A stretch of DNA of 49,488 nucleotides from Xanthobacteraceae bacterium (GTDB taxonomy: Bacteria > Pseudomonadota > Alphaproteobacteria > Rhizobiales > Xanthobacteraceae). The stretch is from assembly GCA_028282095.1 (NCBI GenBank), contig JANQIP010000046.1, forward strand, positions 1 to 49,488, written 5' to 3'. A program made the position numbers and the translations under genes. Below are positions 32,286-47,902 of the stretch, in pieces (the first letter of the stretch is position 1; the number at the start of each line of letters is the position of its first letter). The notes under the pieces are model-generated. The model was not told the origin of the DNA, did not search any database, and saw only the letters and a list, made by a program, of their open reading frames with translations.

Positions 32286-33749
32286 TTACAAGGCGCCCTC
32301 GCCGGTGTCGCTGTCGCCCTCACGGACCTCGACTTCGGCTTGTTCGGTCGGTTCAACAAGGCCGTAGCGCCGCAACTTAACGTAAAGGCTCTGCCGGCTG
32401 AGACCGAGCATTTCCGCGGCCGAGGCGCGGTTGTTGCCGGTCAGCTCGAGAGCCGCCTCGATGCACAACCGCTCGATGACATCGGTCGCCTCCCGCACCA
32501 GTTCACGCAGCGACACCCGGCCGACAAGCTCGGTCAATTGCTCGACCGAGCGCGGCAGTTCGCGGCTTGAGCGCAGATCCGTCCGCAGCCGCCGCCCCAC
32601 ATCGCGGATGGTAAAGCCGAAATAGGGCTCGGCGCCGTTCGACACTGTCGCCGCGGAAATCTCGACATCGGCGCTGCCGCCCAGCTCGCCCTGCAAACGC
32701 GTCGCAAACAGGCGCACCGCCCGGCTTTGTCGCAGATTGGACATCATGACGCTGAAGTCGACGCCGGTCCGCCCGAGCCAACGCTCGAGCGACTGACCGC
32801 GCGCCTGCTCCTCGCTCGCGAGTTGCGCCAGTTCGAGGAAGGCGGCGTTGGCATTGGTGATGCGGCCATCGCGGTCGGTGATCACGAGGCCATCGGTCGC
32901 GGCCTCGAAGAACTCGGCCAGATGCGAGCGGCTCGCCTCGTTGACGGCGACGGCGTCTCCGGCCTCCACTGGCGACAAGCGGACAAGAAAGAGCGAAGCG
33001 CCGTCCTGCCGCAGCATCGAGGCGGAGACGGCGCATTCACGCACGCCGCCGGCTAGCGTCGCTCTAACGCTATCGGCGCGCCCGGCCGCCCGCACGCCGG
33101 CCAGCAGGGCCTGCACGGCCCCGGCGCTTCTAACGTCGAACACCTCCGAGATCAGGCGGCCGACAATGTCCCTGACCTCGCCAAAGAGGCGGACCGCCGC
33201 GGGATTGGCTTCCATCACCCGCTGCGAGGCGACTTCGAGAACGAGCACCGGCTCCGGCGAAAGCTGGAACAGCAACCGGTAGCGGGTCTCGGCATGGCGG
33301 AGCCGCGCATAATCCCGCTCCATCGATTGCTGCGCTTCGACGAGCCTTTGCTGCAGCTCTGCGAGCGGGCGCAGGTCACGCCCGAGCGCGACCAGCCGGT
33401 CCAATCCGCCGACCCTTACCGCAGAATAGAGTATTGGAATGTCGGTGCCGCGCCCGGTCGGGTGGTTGACTTGCCGGCGCGGGGATGCGTGGTTGGGCGA
33501 CGCTTCACGCAGCAAAGCCTCCACCTTGGGCCGGCTTTCCAATGTCACCGTGTTGGCGAAGGCTTGGCCGAGCCAACGGCTCTGGCCCTCCAGAACCGCC
33601 TGGAGTTCCTCGCTTTGGCAGGCCATATCGCGGATGACCCCTTTGCCGTTGACGATGAGCGCCACATCGGCCGCTGCTGCGACCAGGGCCGAGGCGGCTT
33701 CGGCATCAAGGTCCCCAAGCGTCTCCTGCGGCGCTTTGAAGCCGTTCAC
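32286..33749 (-). CDS. ppsR: PpsR/CrtJ-family transcription repressor with conserved helix-turn-helix cysteine
   Basis: A 487-residue regulator with an N-terminal PAS (about 15-130), Q-linker, two further PAS domains and a C-terminal Fis-type HTH (AEMLGLSRQSLYVKLRRYGL). The redox-relevant cysteine of classical PpsR is kept in VIERLCIEAALELTGNN; two other cysteines are CQSEEL and RECAVSAS. It probably binds TGT-N12-ACA boxes and represses bch, crt and puf genes in air. It starts with GTG at 33749 and lies 63 bases after aerR/ppaA, as in other purple bacteria. Confidence 0.95.
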   Translation of the reverse strand: MNGFKAPQETLGDLDAEAASALVAAAADVALIVNGKGVIRDMACQSEELQAVLEGQSRWLGQAFANTVTLESRPKVEALLREASPNHASPRRQVNHPTGRGTDIPILYSAVRVGGLDRLVALGRDLRPLAELQQRLVEAQQSMERDYARLRHAETRYRLLFQLSPEPVLVLEVASQRVMEANPAAVRLFGEVRDIVGRLISEVFDVRSAGAVQALLAGVRAAGRADSVRATLAGGVRECAVSASMLRQDGASLFLVRLSPVEAGDAVAVNEASRSHLAEFFEAATDGLVITDRDGRITNANAAFLELAQLASEEQARGQSLERWLGRTGVDFSVMMSNLRQSRAVRLFATRLQGELGGSADVEISAATVSNGAEPYFGFTIRDVGRRLRTDLRSSRELPRSVEQLTELVGRVSLRELVREATDVIERLCIEAALELTGNNRASAAEMLGLSRQSLYVKLRRYGLVEPTEQAEVEVREGDSDTGEGAL

Positions 33750-33812
33750 GGGCGACCGGGTCCTTCACTAACAGTGCTTCGACTGATGTTCCCGGCCGCG
33801 ATCGCTTTCGGC

Positions 33813-34682
33813 TTAGTTTCGTTGCGCCAGCGCAGCGACGAGAGACTGGGCCTGCTGCGGCGCCTGCCTCGCGTCGGCCGCCATGGCGTCAGCGCCGACG
33901 CGTGCGACCAGGTCGGGATGCTCAGCGAACGTGCGGCCTCCTACCAGCACGCCGATACGACGATTACACGATTCTCTGCGCGCCAATTGGATCGCGGCGG
34001 CGAGCGCCTCGAGGCGGCTTTCGCAGCTCAACGAGAATCCAATGACCGCAAACCACTCATCCCGCACCATCGCGCCGAGCTCGTTGCGCGAGATGAGCGT
34101 ACTGCTCCAGACATTCCAGCCGGCGCGACGGAAAAACTCTGCCGCCAGCGCGAGCCCGAACATGTGCTGCTCGCCGGGGGTCGGCACCAGTAGCACGGGA
34201 AGACCGTTCGGTTCGAGCTGCGCCTCGCCGACGAAGCTGGAATCCAATTCGCGCAGGATGCGATGAAGCCGATAGAGGCCCAGCGTCACCGCTGCGAAAT
34301 CACAAGCGTCGATGTCCCAAAGATCACCGAGATAGCGCGCCGTCGGCGCGAGAAGCTCGATGTAGAGATCGTCGAGCGGCATTTTCGCCGCGAGCTTTGC
34401 CCTGACATATTCCAACGCCGCGACATCGTCGCGCGACAGCAGCCGGTCGCCGAGCTCGATCACGTCGGCGGACACGGCCGGCACAGTTGCCGGCTGCGCA
34501 AGATCACGGCATCGCCAGATATTTGCAAGCACGAGACGCGGCACGATCTGCAGCTCGATTGCCCGGTCGAGCGCTTTTGCGCGCTCCGTTCGGTCCGGCG
34601 TCCCGGACCCCGGCCCGCTCCAGGAGACGGCGCCAGTTTCGTCCCAAAGCTTCCTTGCTGTCAGGTGTCTCGGTTCGGCCAT
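33813..34682 (-). CDS. ppaA: AerR/PpaA-type cobalamin-binding antirepressor
   Basis: A 289-residue protein with a B12-binding-like domain. In Rhodobacter, AerR/PpaA bind adenosyl- or hydroxocobalamin and modulate CrtJ/PpsR. The helical part includes YLGDLWDIDACDFAAVTLGL. The Rossmann part starts at VLLVPTPGEQHMFGLALAAE, with a histidine well placed as cobalt ligand. It continues with VIGFSLSCE and IGVLVGGRTF. It lies just upstream of ppsR on the same strand and diverges from bchF, as usual. The ATG has GAGGGTGG upstream. Confidence 0.93.
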   Translation of the reverse strand: MAEPRHLTARKLWDETGAVSWSGPGSGTPDRTERAKALDRAIELQIVPRLVLANIWRCRDLAQPATVPAVSADVIELGDRLLSRDDVAALEYVRAKLAAKMPLDDLYIELLAPTARYLGDLWDIDACDFAAVTLGLYRLHRILRELDSSFVGEAQLEPNGLPVLLVPTPGEQHMFGLALAAEFFRRAGWNVWSSTLISRNELGAMVRDEWFAVIGFSLSCESRLEALAAAIQLARRESCNRRIGVLVGGRTFAEHPDLVARVGADAMAADARQAPQQAQSLVAALAQRN

Positions 34683-35032
34683 GGCCCACCCTCAACGATA
34701 GTTAAAGCCCACTATCACCTTTAGTCAAGGTACATTGACGTACACAAATGTTGACACTAGCATCGAAGCCCTCTAGGCTCTTCGGTACAGTGGCACGCGC
34801 GGGGAGCGGCGCGATGCAAAGCAGTGACAAAGGAAAGTCGGTATCGGACCGCGTGTCGTCGCATGGCGCACGCCCTTCTGACTTTGTTGTTAATTCCGTA
34901 TCGCAACACCGTCGACGCGGTTCGTCAAGCGGTCTAGACAACGAATGTCATTACCAGTTGATAGATCGCCCAAATTTCGACTCAAATCAACCCGGTGATT
35001 CTACGCCGGATGGCGCGACCGCAGCGCAAATT
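34683..35032. promoter_or_regulatory. Divergent regulatory region between ppaA and bchF
   Basis: No gene is recognised here, although the bchF frame is open through most of it. Near-match PpsR boxes are CGT-N12-ACA at 34739-34756 (ending TTGACA) and TGT-N12-ATA at 34946-34963. TTGACA at 34751 with TAGGCT 17 bases later could be a sigma-70 promoter for bchF. None matches perfectly. Confidence 0.45.
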
Positions 35033-36807
<1,775 letters not shown>

Positions 36808-36810
36808 CCG

Positions 36811-38365
36811 ATGCAGCTCACGCTCTGGACCTACGAAGCTCCTCCCCATGTCGGCGCGATGCGCGTTGCGGCCGCGTTGGAAGGCGTCCATTACGTCCTG
36901 CACGCGCCCCAGGGCGATACCTATGCCGACCTTCTGTTCACGATGATTGAACGGTCGGCGAAACGCCCGCCGGTCAGCTATACGACGTTCATGGCACGCG
37001 ACCTCGGCGGCGATACCACCGAATTGTTCGCGACCACCTTGCGCGACACCTATGAGCGGTTCCGCCCGCAGGCGATGCTCGTCGGCGCCACCTGCACGGC
37101 AGAACTGCTGCAGGACGATCCGGCCGGCCTCGCGCAGTCGCTCGGCCTGCCGGTCCCGGTCATTCCGCTCGAACTGTCCGCCTACCAGCGCAAGGAGAAC
37201 TGGGGCGCGGCCGAGACACTGTATCGCCTGGTGCGGGCCTTCGCGGGTCCCCATGCGCCGCCGCCCGGCACGCGGCGGGAGGCGCGCGCGGCGGACCAAC
37301 CGCCACGCTGCAATATTCTCGGACCATGCTCGCTCGGTTTCCGCCATCGCGACGACGTTCACGAGGTCACCGGCCTGCTCCACCGGCTTGGCGTCGAAGT
37401 GAACGTCGTCGCGCCCCTTGGGGCGTCGCCGGCCGATCTCGCCCGCCTCGGCGAGGCCGATTTCAACATCGTGCTCTATCCTGAGATCGCCTATCAGGCG
37501 GCGCAGTGGCTCGAGCGGACCTTCGGCCAGCCGACGACCAAGACGGTCCCGATCGGGATCGGCGCAACGCGCGCGTTTGTCACCGAGGTCGCGCAGCTTG
37601 CCGGCGTCGATGCTGCGCCGCTGCTCGACGAAACGCTGTCGCGGCTGCCATGGTATGCGCGCTCGGTCGATTCGACCTACCTCACCGGCAAGCGCGTCTT
37701 CGTGTTCGGCGATGCGACCCATGCGATCGCCGCCGCCCGCATTGCCGCCGATGAGCTGGGCTTCGACGTGGTCGGGCTCGGCACCTATTCCCGCGAGTTC
37801 GCCCGCGAGCTGCGCGCCGCCGCCGCGCAATACGGCATCGAGCCGCTGATCGCCGACGACTATCTCGAAATCGAGGCGAAAGTCGCCGAACTGCATCCCG
37901 AGCTTGTGCTCGGCACCCAGATGGAACGGCACATCGCAAAACGGCTCGGCATTCCGAGCGCGGTGATCTCGGCGCCGGTGCATGTGCAGGATTTCCCCGC
38001 GCGCTACTCCCCGCAAATGGGCTTCGAAGGCGCGAATGTCATCTTCGATACCTTCGTGCACCCGCTGATGATGGGCCTCGAAGAACACCTCCTCACGATG
38101 TTCCGCGAGGACTTCGAGTTCCGCAAGCAGGCGGCGGCGCCTGGCGATGCCGCCGTCAACGGCACGCCGGCACCCACGCCGCCCGAGGTCGACGCGCCGC
38201 CACCCTTGCAGGCCACCAATCCGATCCAAGCTCCCTCATGGGCCACCGAGGCCGAGCAGGAGCTGCACAAGATCCCGTTCTTCGTCCGCGGCCGGGCGCG
38301 CCGCAATACCGAGCGTTTCGCGCAGGAGCGCGGCGTCTCCGTGATCACCGTCGAGACACTGTACG

Positions 38366-38391
<26 letters not shown>
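36811..38391 (+). CDS. bchB: Light-independent protochlorophyllide reductase subunit B
   Basis: A 526-residue partner of BchN. The N-terminus [18 protein letters not shown] and [15 protein letters not shown] are typical; the aspartate in the latter corresponds to the unusual fourth cluster ligand known in Bch[15 protein letters not shown] holds another conserved cysteine. The small C-terminal domain ([20 protein letters not shown]) follows a proline-rich linker near 430-460. The 3' end overlaps bchH by 26 bases. Confidence 0.97.
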
Positions 38392-42875
<4,484 letters not shown>

Positions 42876-42876
<1 letters not shown>

Positions 42877-43577
42877 TGCTGAGCTTGTCTTACCGAGAGC
42901 GTCGCGGGCAGATCGAAGCTTATTTCGATCGCACCGCCGTCGAGGCATGGAAACGCCTGACCTCCGACGCGCCGCTCGGCCGCATCCGCGCGACCGTCCG
43001 GGCAGGACGTGACCAGATGCGTGAGACGCTGCTCGGCTGGCTGCCCGCCGACCTGCACGGCATGCGGCTGCTCGATGCCGGCTGCGGAACCGGCGCGCTC
43101 GCGCTCGAGGCGGCCCGTCGCGGCGCCGACGTGGTGGCGGTCGATCTCTCGCCGACGCTGATCGGGCTCGCGCAGGAGCGCACGGCATCGCTGCCCGGCG
43201 CCGGCCGTGTCGAGTTCCGGGTCGGCGACATGCTTGATCCCGCGCTCGGTGAATTCGACTACGCGGTCGCCATGGACTCGCTGGTCCACTACGGACCCGA
43301 CGACGCAGTGCGCGTACTGGCCGGGCTCGCCGCCCGGGTCAGCGGCGCGGTCGTGTTCACCTTCGCGCCGCGCACGGCGATGCTCACCATGATGCACATG
43401 GCCGGCCAGCTCTTCCCGCGCGGCGACCGCGCCCCGGCGATCGTGCCGGTGGGCGAGCAGACCTTGCGTTGCCGGATCGCGGCGGAGCCCGGACTGCGCG
43501 CGTTTCACGCTGAACGCACCCAACGCATTGCGATCGGTTTCTACATGTCGCAGGCCATGGAGCTCCGGCGCGCATGA
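42876..43577 (+). CDS. bchM: Magnesium protoporphyrin IX O-methyltransferase
   Basis: A 233-residue SAM-dependent enzyme that methylates the ring C propionate of Mg-protoporphyrin IX. SYRERRGQIEAYFDRTAVEAW is the family start. The SAM motif is RLLDAGCGTGALALEAARRG (about 62-82). DYAVAMDSLVHYG and FTFAPRTAMLTMMH follow. It overlaps its neighbours at both ends, which supports tight coupling with bchL and lhaA. Confidence 0.97.
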
Positions 43578-45007
43578 AACCCCTTAGCCCCACCGTCCTG
43601 CAGATTTGGAGGTCGATCGGGCCGCGGTTCCTGCCGTTTGCCGATGCGGCATCGGCCGATCTGCCGATGCCCCGGCTGCTGCGGCTGTCCCTGTTCCAGA
43701 TCTCGGTGGGAATGGCGACGGTTCTCCTCGCCGGCACCTTGAACCGGGTGATGATCGTCGAGCTTGGCGTGTCGGCCGCGCTGGTCGCCGCCATGGTCTC
43801 GTTGCCGCTCTTGTTCGCGCCGTTCCGCGCCTTCATCGGCTTCCGCTCCGACACCCACCGCTCGGCGCTGGGATGGCGGCGCGTGCCCTATATCTGGATG
43901 GGCTCGCTCATTCAGTTCGGCGGCCTCGCGATCATGCCGTTCGCGCTGCTGCTGCTGTCGGGCGAGTCGAATGCGCCCCCGATCGCCGGACAGATCGGCG
44001 CGGCCCTCGCCTTCCTCCTGGTCGGCGCCGGCCTGCACACCACCCAGACCGCGGGCCTCGCGCTTGCAACCGACCTTGCTCCCGTCGAGGCACGCCCGCG
44101 CGTCGTTGCGTTCCTCTATGTGATGCTGCTGGTCGGAATGGTGGCGAGTTCCTTCATCTTCGGCCTGCTGCTCCACAACTTCTCGGCGCAAAGGCTCGTC
44201 GAGGTGATCCAGGGCGCGGCGGTGGTGACGATCGTGCTCAACGGCATTGCTTTGTGGAAGCAGGAGGCGCGCAACCCGGCGCGCACCGCCGGCACCGGAC
44301 CGCGTCCATCGTTCCGCGAGGCCTGGCGCGCGTTCAGTAAGCACAGCCGCGCGGTCCGGGTTCTCGTCGCCGTCGGCTGCGGCACCGCCGGCTTCACCAT
44401 GCAGGATATCTTGCTCGAGCCTTATGGCGGCGAAGTTCTGAACCTCTCGGTGAGCGCGACCACGATGCTCACCGCACTGCTTGCGGGCGGAAGCCTTGTC
44501 GGATTCGCAATCGCGGCGCGCCAGCTCGGCCGCGGCGGCGATCCTTACAGGCTTGCCGCTGGCGGAGCACTCGTGGGCATTGCCGCATTCTCGACCGTGA
44601 TCTTTGCCGCTCCGCTCGACTCGCCAACCTTGTTCCGAATCGGAACGGTCTTGATCGGCCTCGGCACGGGCCTGTTCGCCGTTTCCATGCTCACGGCAGC
44701 GATGGCGCTTGCCCGCGGCGGCGATAGCGGGCTTGCGCTTGGCGCCTGGGGCGCCGTCCAGGCGACGGCGGCGGGGGTGGCCATTGCCCTTGGCGGCGCG
44801 ATCCGCGACATCGTCGGCACGCTCGGAGCGCAGGGTATGCTGGGCCCGGCGCTGTCAAATGCGTCGGCCGGCTATACCGTCGTCTATCATCTCGAAATCT
44901 TGTTGCTGTTCGTCACACTGGTTGCGATCGGCCCGCTCGTCCGTCGGGAGAGCGTGGTACGGGAGCAGCCATCCCAGAAATTCGGTCTGGCCGAGTTCCC
45001 CAGCTAG
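43574..45007 (+). CDS. lhaA: LhaA, PucC-family LH1 assembly protein
   Basis: A 477-residue 12-span membrane protein needed for efficient LH1 assembly in Rhodobacter. It has LSLFQISVGMATVLLAGTLN, NRVMIVELGVSAALVAAMV and FRAFIGFRSDTHRSALGWRR. The middle segment is FTMQDILLEPYGGEVLNL. Its position between bchM and puhA is the standard one. The start overlaps the bchM stop. In related organisms the puhA promoter lies within this gene. Confidence 0.96.
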   Translation: MKPLSPTVLQIWRSIGPRFLPFADAASADLPMPRLLRLSLFQISVGMATVLLAGTLNRVMIVELGVSAALVAAMVSLPLLFAPFRAFIGFRSDTHRSALGWRRVPYIWMGSLIQFGGLAIMPFALLLLSGESNAPPIAGQIGAALAFLLVGAGLHTTQTAGLALATDLAPVEARPRVVAFLYVMLLVGMVASSFIFGLLLHNFSAQRLVEVIQGAAVVTIVLNGIALWKQEARNPARTAGTGPRPSFREAWRAFSKHSRAVRVLVAVGCGTAGFTMQDILLEPYGGEVLNLSVSATTMLTALLAGGSLVGFAIAARQLGRGGDPYRLAAGGALVGIAAFSTVIFAAPLDSPTLFRIGTVLIGLGTGLFAVSMLTAAMALARGGDSGLALGAWGAVQATAAGVAIALGGAIRDIVGTLGAQGMLGPALSNASAGYTVVYHLEILLLFVTLVAIGPLVRRESVVREQPSQKFGLAEFPS

Positions 45008-45026
45008 ACCATTCATGGAGGTTGCC

Positions 45027-45776
45027 ATGGAGAAAGGCGCACTAACAAGCTACATCGACGTCACCCAGGTTGTTCTCTATGTCTTCTGGTTCTTCTTCGC
45101 TGGGCTGATCTACTATCTCCGACAGGAGGACAAGCGCGAAGGTTATGCGCTTGACGCTGGTGGCTTTCCGCCCCCGCCGGAACCCAAGACGTTCATCCTG
45201 CCCGGCGGGAGAACCGTGGAGGCTCCCTCCGGCATCGTTCCTGACGATGGCGGCGATCGCATCAAGCAGGCGCGGGATTATCCGGGTGAGCCGTTCGATC
45301 CAACCGGTGATCCGATGCGCGACGGCGTCGGTCCCGCGACCTATGCTGATCGTTTGGACGAGCCCGATCTTACCTGGGAAGGCGAGCCCAAGATCGTCCC
45401 ATTGCGGGTCGCGACCGACTATTCGGTCCATGAGAAAGACCCTGATCCGCGCGGGATGGAGGTCGTGGGTGCCGACGGCGTGGTCGCCGGCACGGTGAGC
45501 GATGTTTGGGTCGACCGCGCCGAACGGCTGGTCCGCCATCTCGAATTGAAGGTCCAGAGCAGCGGCAAGACCGCGCTGTTGCCGATCGTCTTTGCCAATA
45601 TCGACGGGAAGCGCAGCCAGGTTTTGGTCAACGCTATTCTGGGCAGCCAGTTCGCCGGCGTGCCGGAACTGAGGTCGCCCAACCAGTTGACCGCACGCGA
45701 AGAGGACCGCATCTCCGCCTATTACGGCGGCGGTACGCTCTACGCCGAGCCGTCCCGCTCCGAGCCGTTGATGTGA
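45027..45776 (+). CDS. puhA: Photosynthetic reaction centre H subunit
   Basis: A 249-residue H subunit that caps the L-M dimer and guides protons to QB. It has a single N-terminal span (about 12-30, VVLYVFWFFFAGLIYYLRQE) and a large cytoplasmic domain. Features include VPLRVATDYSVHEKDPDPRG and an N-terminal GYALDAGGFPPPPEPKTF. The start at 45027 has GGAGG eight bases upstream. Its presence implies that L and M subunits exist elsewhere in the genome, because they are not in this window. Confidence 0.97.
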   Translation: MEKGALTSYIDVTQVVLYVFWFFFAGLIYYLRQEDKREGYALDAGGFPPPPEPKTFILPGGRTVEAPSGIVPDDGGDRIKQARDYPGEPFDPTGDPMRDGVGPATYADRLDEPDLTWEGEPKIVPLRVATDYSVHEKDPDPRGMEVVGADGVVAGTVSDVWVDRAERLVRHLELKVQSSGKTALLPIVFANIDGKRSQVLVNAILGSQFAGVPELRSPNQLTAREEDRISAYYGGGTLYAEPSRSEPLM

Positions 45777-46435
45777 GCAACAAAGTACCACGCATCGTTC
45801 GGCTCCTGCCGGAACCGTTGCCGGCGGGCGAGCAGGTTCTGTGGCGGGGCGCGCCGAGCAAGTGGTCGCTGGCCTTGCGGGTTTTCCGTATCCGCGAGGT
45901 CGCTGTCGGCTTTGCGGCGATCCTCACCTGGCGTGCGGTGGCATCCTATGCCGCCGATCAGTCGGTCGCCGCGGCAGCGATTACGGTGCTGTGGTTGCTG
46001 CCGCTCGCTCTTGTCACGCTCGGCCTGCTCGGCCTGTTCGCCTATCTGGTCGGACGGACGACGACTTACCTGATCACCGGCCGGCGGCTGGTGATGCGTT
46101 ACGGCGTCGTGGCTCCGATGACCTTGAACATTCCGTTCAAGGTCGTCGGGTCGGCCGCGCTCAAAGCCTATCCTGACGGGACCGGCGACATCCCGGTTGC
46201 GACCACGGGCAAGGACCGGGTCGCTTTTTTCATGCTCTGGCCGCATGCCCGGCCCTGGCACATCAAGCGGCCTGAACCGATGCTCCGTGTCGTTCCCGAC
46301 GCCGAGCGGGTGGCCGGGATCCTGTCGCGTGCAATGGCCGCGGCGGTGGAAGCCGCCGAGGCACCAAGCAAAAAAGTCAAGCCCGCCGACGATGCCGCAT
46401 CTGAGGCGTCGCCGCGGGCTTTCAAAGCCGCTTAA
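45773..46435 (+). CDS. puhB: PuhB, reaction-centre assembly protein
   Basis: A 220-residue membrane protein (PH-like YdbT domain type) that helps reaction-centre assembly in Rhodobacter. The start is MSNKVPRIVRLLPEPLPAGE with GEQVLWRGAPSKWSLALRVF. Two or three spans lie at about 55-100. YLITGRRLVMRYGVVAPMTL and a lysine/alanine-rich tail follow. It starts with GTG overlapping the puhA stop. The C-terminal 30 residues are low-complexity. Confidence 0.93.
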   Translation: MSNKVPRIVRLLPEPLPAGEQVLWRGAPSKWSLALRVFRIREVAVGFAAILTWRAVASYAADQSVAAAAITVLWLLPLALVTLGLLGLFAYLVGRTTTYLITGRRLVMRYGVVAPMTLNIPFKVVGSAALKAYPDGTGDIPVATTGKDRVAFFMLWPHARPWHIKRPEPMLRVVPDAERVAGILSRAMAAAVEAAEAPSKKVKPADDAASEASPRAFKAA

Positions 46436-46448
46436 CGGGAGAGCCCCG

Positions 46449-46538
46449 ATGAGCACCACAGTAGGTCGGTTGTTTACACCCTATCCCCTCTGCGGGGCGG
46501 GCGCGCCGATAGCGAATACGCGGAGAGAAACGCCATGA
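46449..46538 (+). pseudogene. 29-codon open frame, possible puhC remnant
   Basis: A short frame with a good ribosome site (GGGAGAG) encodes MSTTVGRLFTPYPLCGAGAP and nine further residues. It occupies the place where puhC (usually 140-160 codons) stands in other clusters. The beginning loosely resembles PuhC N-termini, but the membrane span and periplasmic domain are absent. It may be a deletion remnant, a leader peptide or chance. The ribosome-site region is similar to that of the next gene. Confidence 0.35.
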
Positions 46539-46837
46539 GCACAATTTGGCTATTCAGGCGTCGGCGTGTCGAAGTGCCGTGTTCGATCGAGATCGAAAAC
46601 ACGAACGGTAATCTTCTTGCGAATGTGTCGATCGAGGGTGTCGAGATCACGCCGGGCGACGAAGTGATCCTTCACGACGCCCCGGCGCGGGTCGCTCGCG
46701 GTGACCGCACCGACATGCGCGGCCGGGCTACGGTCATCCTGTCCGGGCGCCTGGAACAGCTCTGGGCCCGGATCACCAGCTATTTCGAGTTCAGTAATCT
46801 CTACAATGTCGGCTTCTCGGGGGAGAGGCTCGGATGA
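46535..46837 (+). CDS. Small conserved-looking protein upstream of acsF, function unknown
   Basis: A 100-residue soluble protein with alternating polar and hydrophobic strands (VEVPCSIEIENTNGNLLANV, GDEVILHDAPARVARGD) and a C-terminal FEFSNLYNVGFSGERLG. It is probably a small beta-rich fold. It has its own ribosome site (GGAGAG), and its stop overlaps the acsF ATG (ATGA), so it is very likely co-translated with acsF. I believe similar small proteins precede acsF in other PGCs but cannot verify that here. A role beside the cyclase or in assembly is inference. Confidence 0.8.
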   Translation: MSTIWLFRRRRVEVPCSIEIENTNGNLLANVSIEGVEITPGDEVILHDAPARVARGDRTDMRGRATVILSGRLEQLWARITSYFEFSNLYNVGFSGERLG

Positions 46838-47883
46838 CTTCCGCTGAAGGGACAATGGCACCAGAGCAAGCGGGCGTGGCGGGTGCGGTCCTCGTTCCAC
46901 GCCTTTACACAACCGATTTCGAGGTCATCGACCGCATTGACGTCAATGCTGCGCGCGACGACCTGGACGCGGTCCTGTCCGACCTGCGCAGCGACGAGGG
47001 CAAGCAGTTTGACAAGGACGAGAATTGGCATGTCGATCCGGCCGCGATGCCGGAGGAGCTCCGCAAGGAGTTCGTCGACCTGTTGTCCAGCTCGCTCTCC
47101 GCGGAACTCTCCTCCGGCACGCTCTATGCCGAGATCAAGAAGCACCTGAACAATCCCGACACCCGCGACTTGTTTGCGCTGATGAGTCGCGACGAGGCGA
47201 GGCACGCCAGTTTCATCAGTGACGTGCTCAGGGATTTGAACGTCACGATCGACCCCGGCATCCCCGCACAGGAACAGCGCTACAGCTATTTCCGGCCGAA
47301 ATTCATTCTCTACGCCAGCTATCTATCCGAGAAGCTCGGTTACGTGCGGTACATCACCATTCATCGCGAGCTCGAACGCAATCCGGACCGGTGCTTCCAT
47401 CCGGTTTTCCGGTCGTTCGAGAAGTGGTGCCACGACGAGTTCAACCATGGCGAGGCGCTTGCCGTTCTCCTGCGCGCCGAACCGAAGCTCTTGGGCGGAC
47501 TGAACAAGTACTGGATCCGGTTTTTCCTCGTCGACGTCTTCGCGACGATGTTCGTGCGCGACCATATGCGGCCGGAATTCTTCAAGGCGCTCGGCGTCGA
47601 CACGACCGAGTTCGACTTCGAGGTTTTCCGCAAGACGACGGAAATCACGCGCCAGGTTTTCCCGATTACGCTTGATCTCGAGCACCCGATGTTCCGCTCG
47701 CGAATCGAACGGTTGTGGCACCTCGCCGAATCGAGCGAGGCGGCGCGCGGGCAAGGGGGAATTGTGAGTTTAGTCAAGCGGGTCGGCTACGGCTTTGCCC
47801 GCGCCTGGACGTGGCTAAGGCTCTACTTTCTGCCGGTCAAGCCGAATGAGTTGCCGCAACGCGTGCGTTTGACGCCGTCCTAG
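46834..47883 (+). CDS. acsF: Aerobic Mg-protoporphyrin IX monomethyl ester oxidative cyclase
   Basis: A 349-residue di-iron enzyme that uses O2 to form ring E of protochlorophyllide. Iron-binding EXXH motifs are visible in MSRDEARHASF and CHDEFNHGEALAV. LSAELSSGTLYAEIK and NPDRCFHPVFRSFEKW are also diagnostic. Its presence allows pigment synthesis in air or microaerobically. The anaerobic enzyme BchE is not in this window. Start overlaps the preceding gene; ribosome site GGGGAGAGG. Confidence 0.97.
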   Translation: MTSAEGTMAPEQAGVAGAVLVPRLYTTDFEVIDRIDVNAARDDLDAVLSDLRSDEGKQFDKDENWHVDPAAMPEELRKEFVDLLSSSLSAELSSGTLYAEIKKHLNNPDTRDLFALMSRDEARHASFISDVLRDLNVTIDPGIPAQEQRYSYFRPKFILYASYLSEKLGYVRYITIHRELERNPDRCFHPVFRSFEKWCHDEFNHGEALAVLLRAEPKLLGGLNKYWIRFFLVDVFATMFVRDHMRPEFFKALGVDTTEFDFEVFRKTTEITRQVFPITLDLEHPMFRSRIERLWHLAESSEAARGQGGIVSLVKRVGYGFARAWTWLRLYFLPVKPNELPQRVRLTPS

Positions 47884-47902
47884 TTGGATTGGAGGCTACG
47901 TC

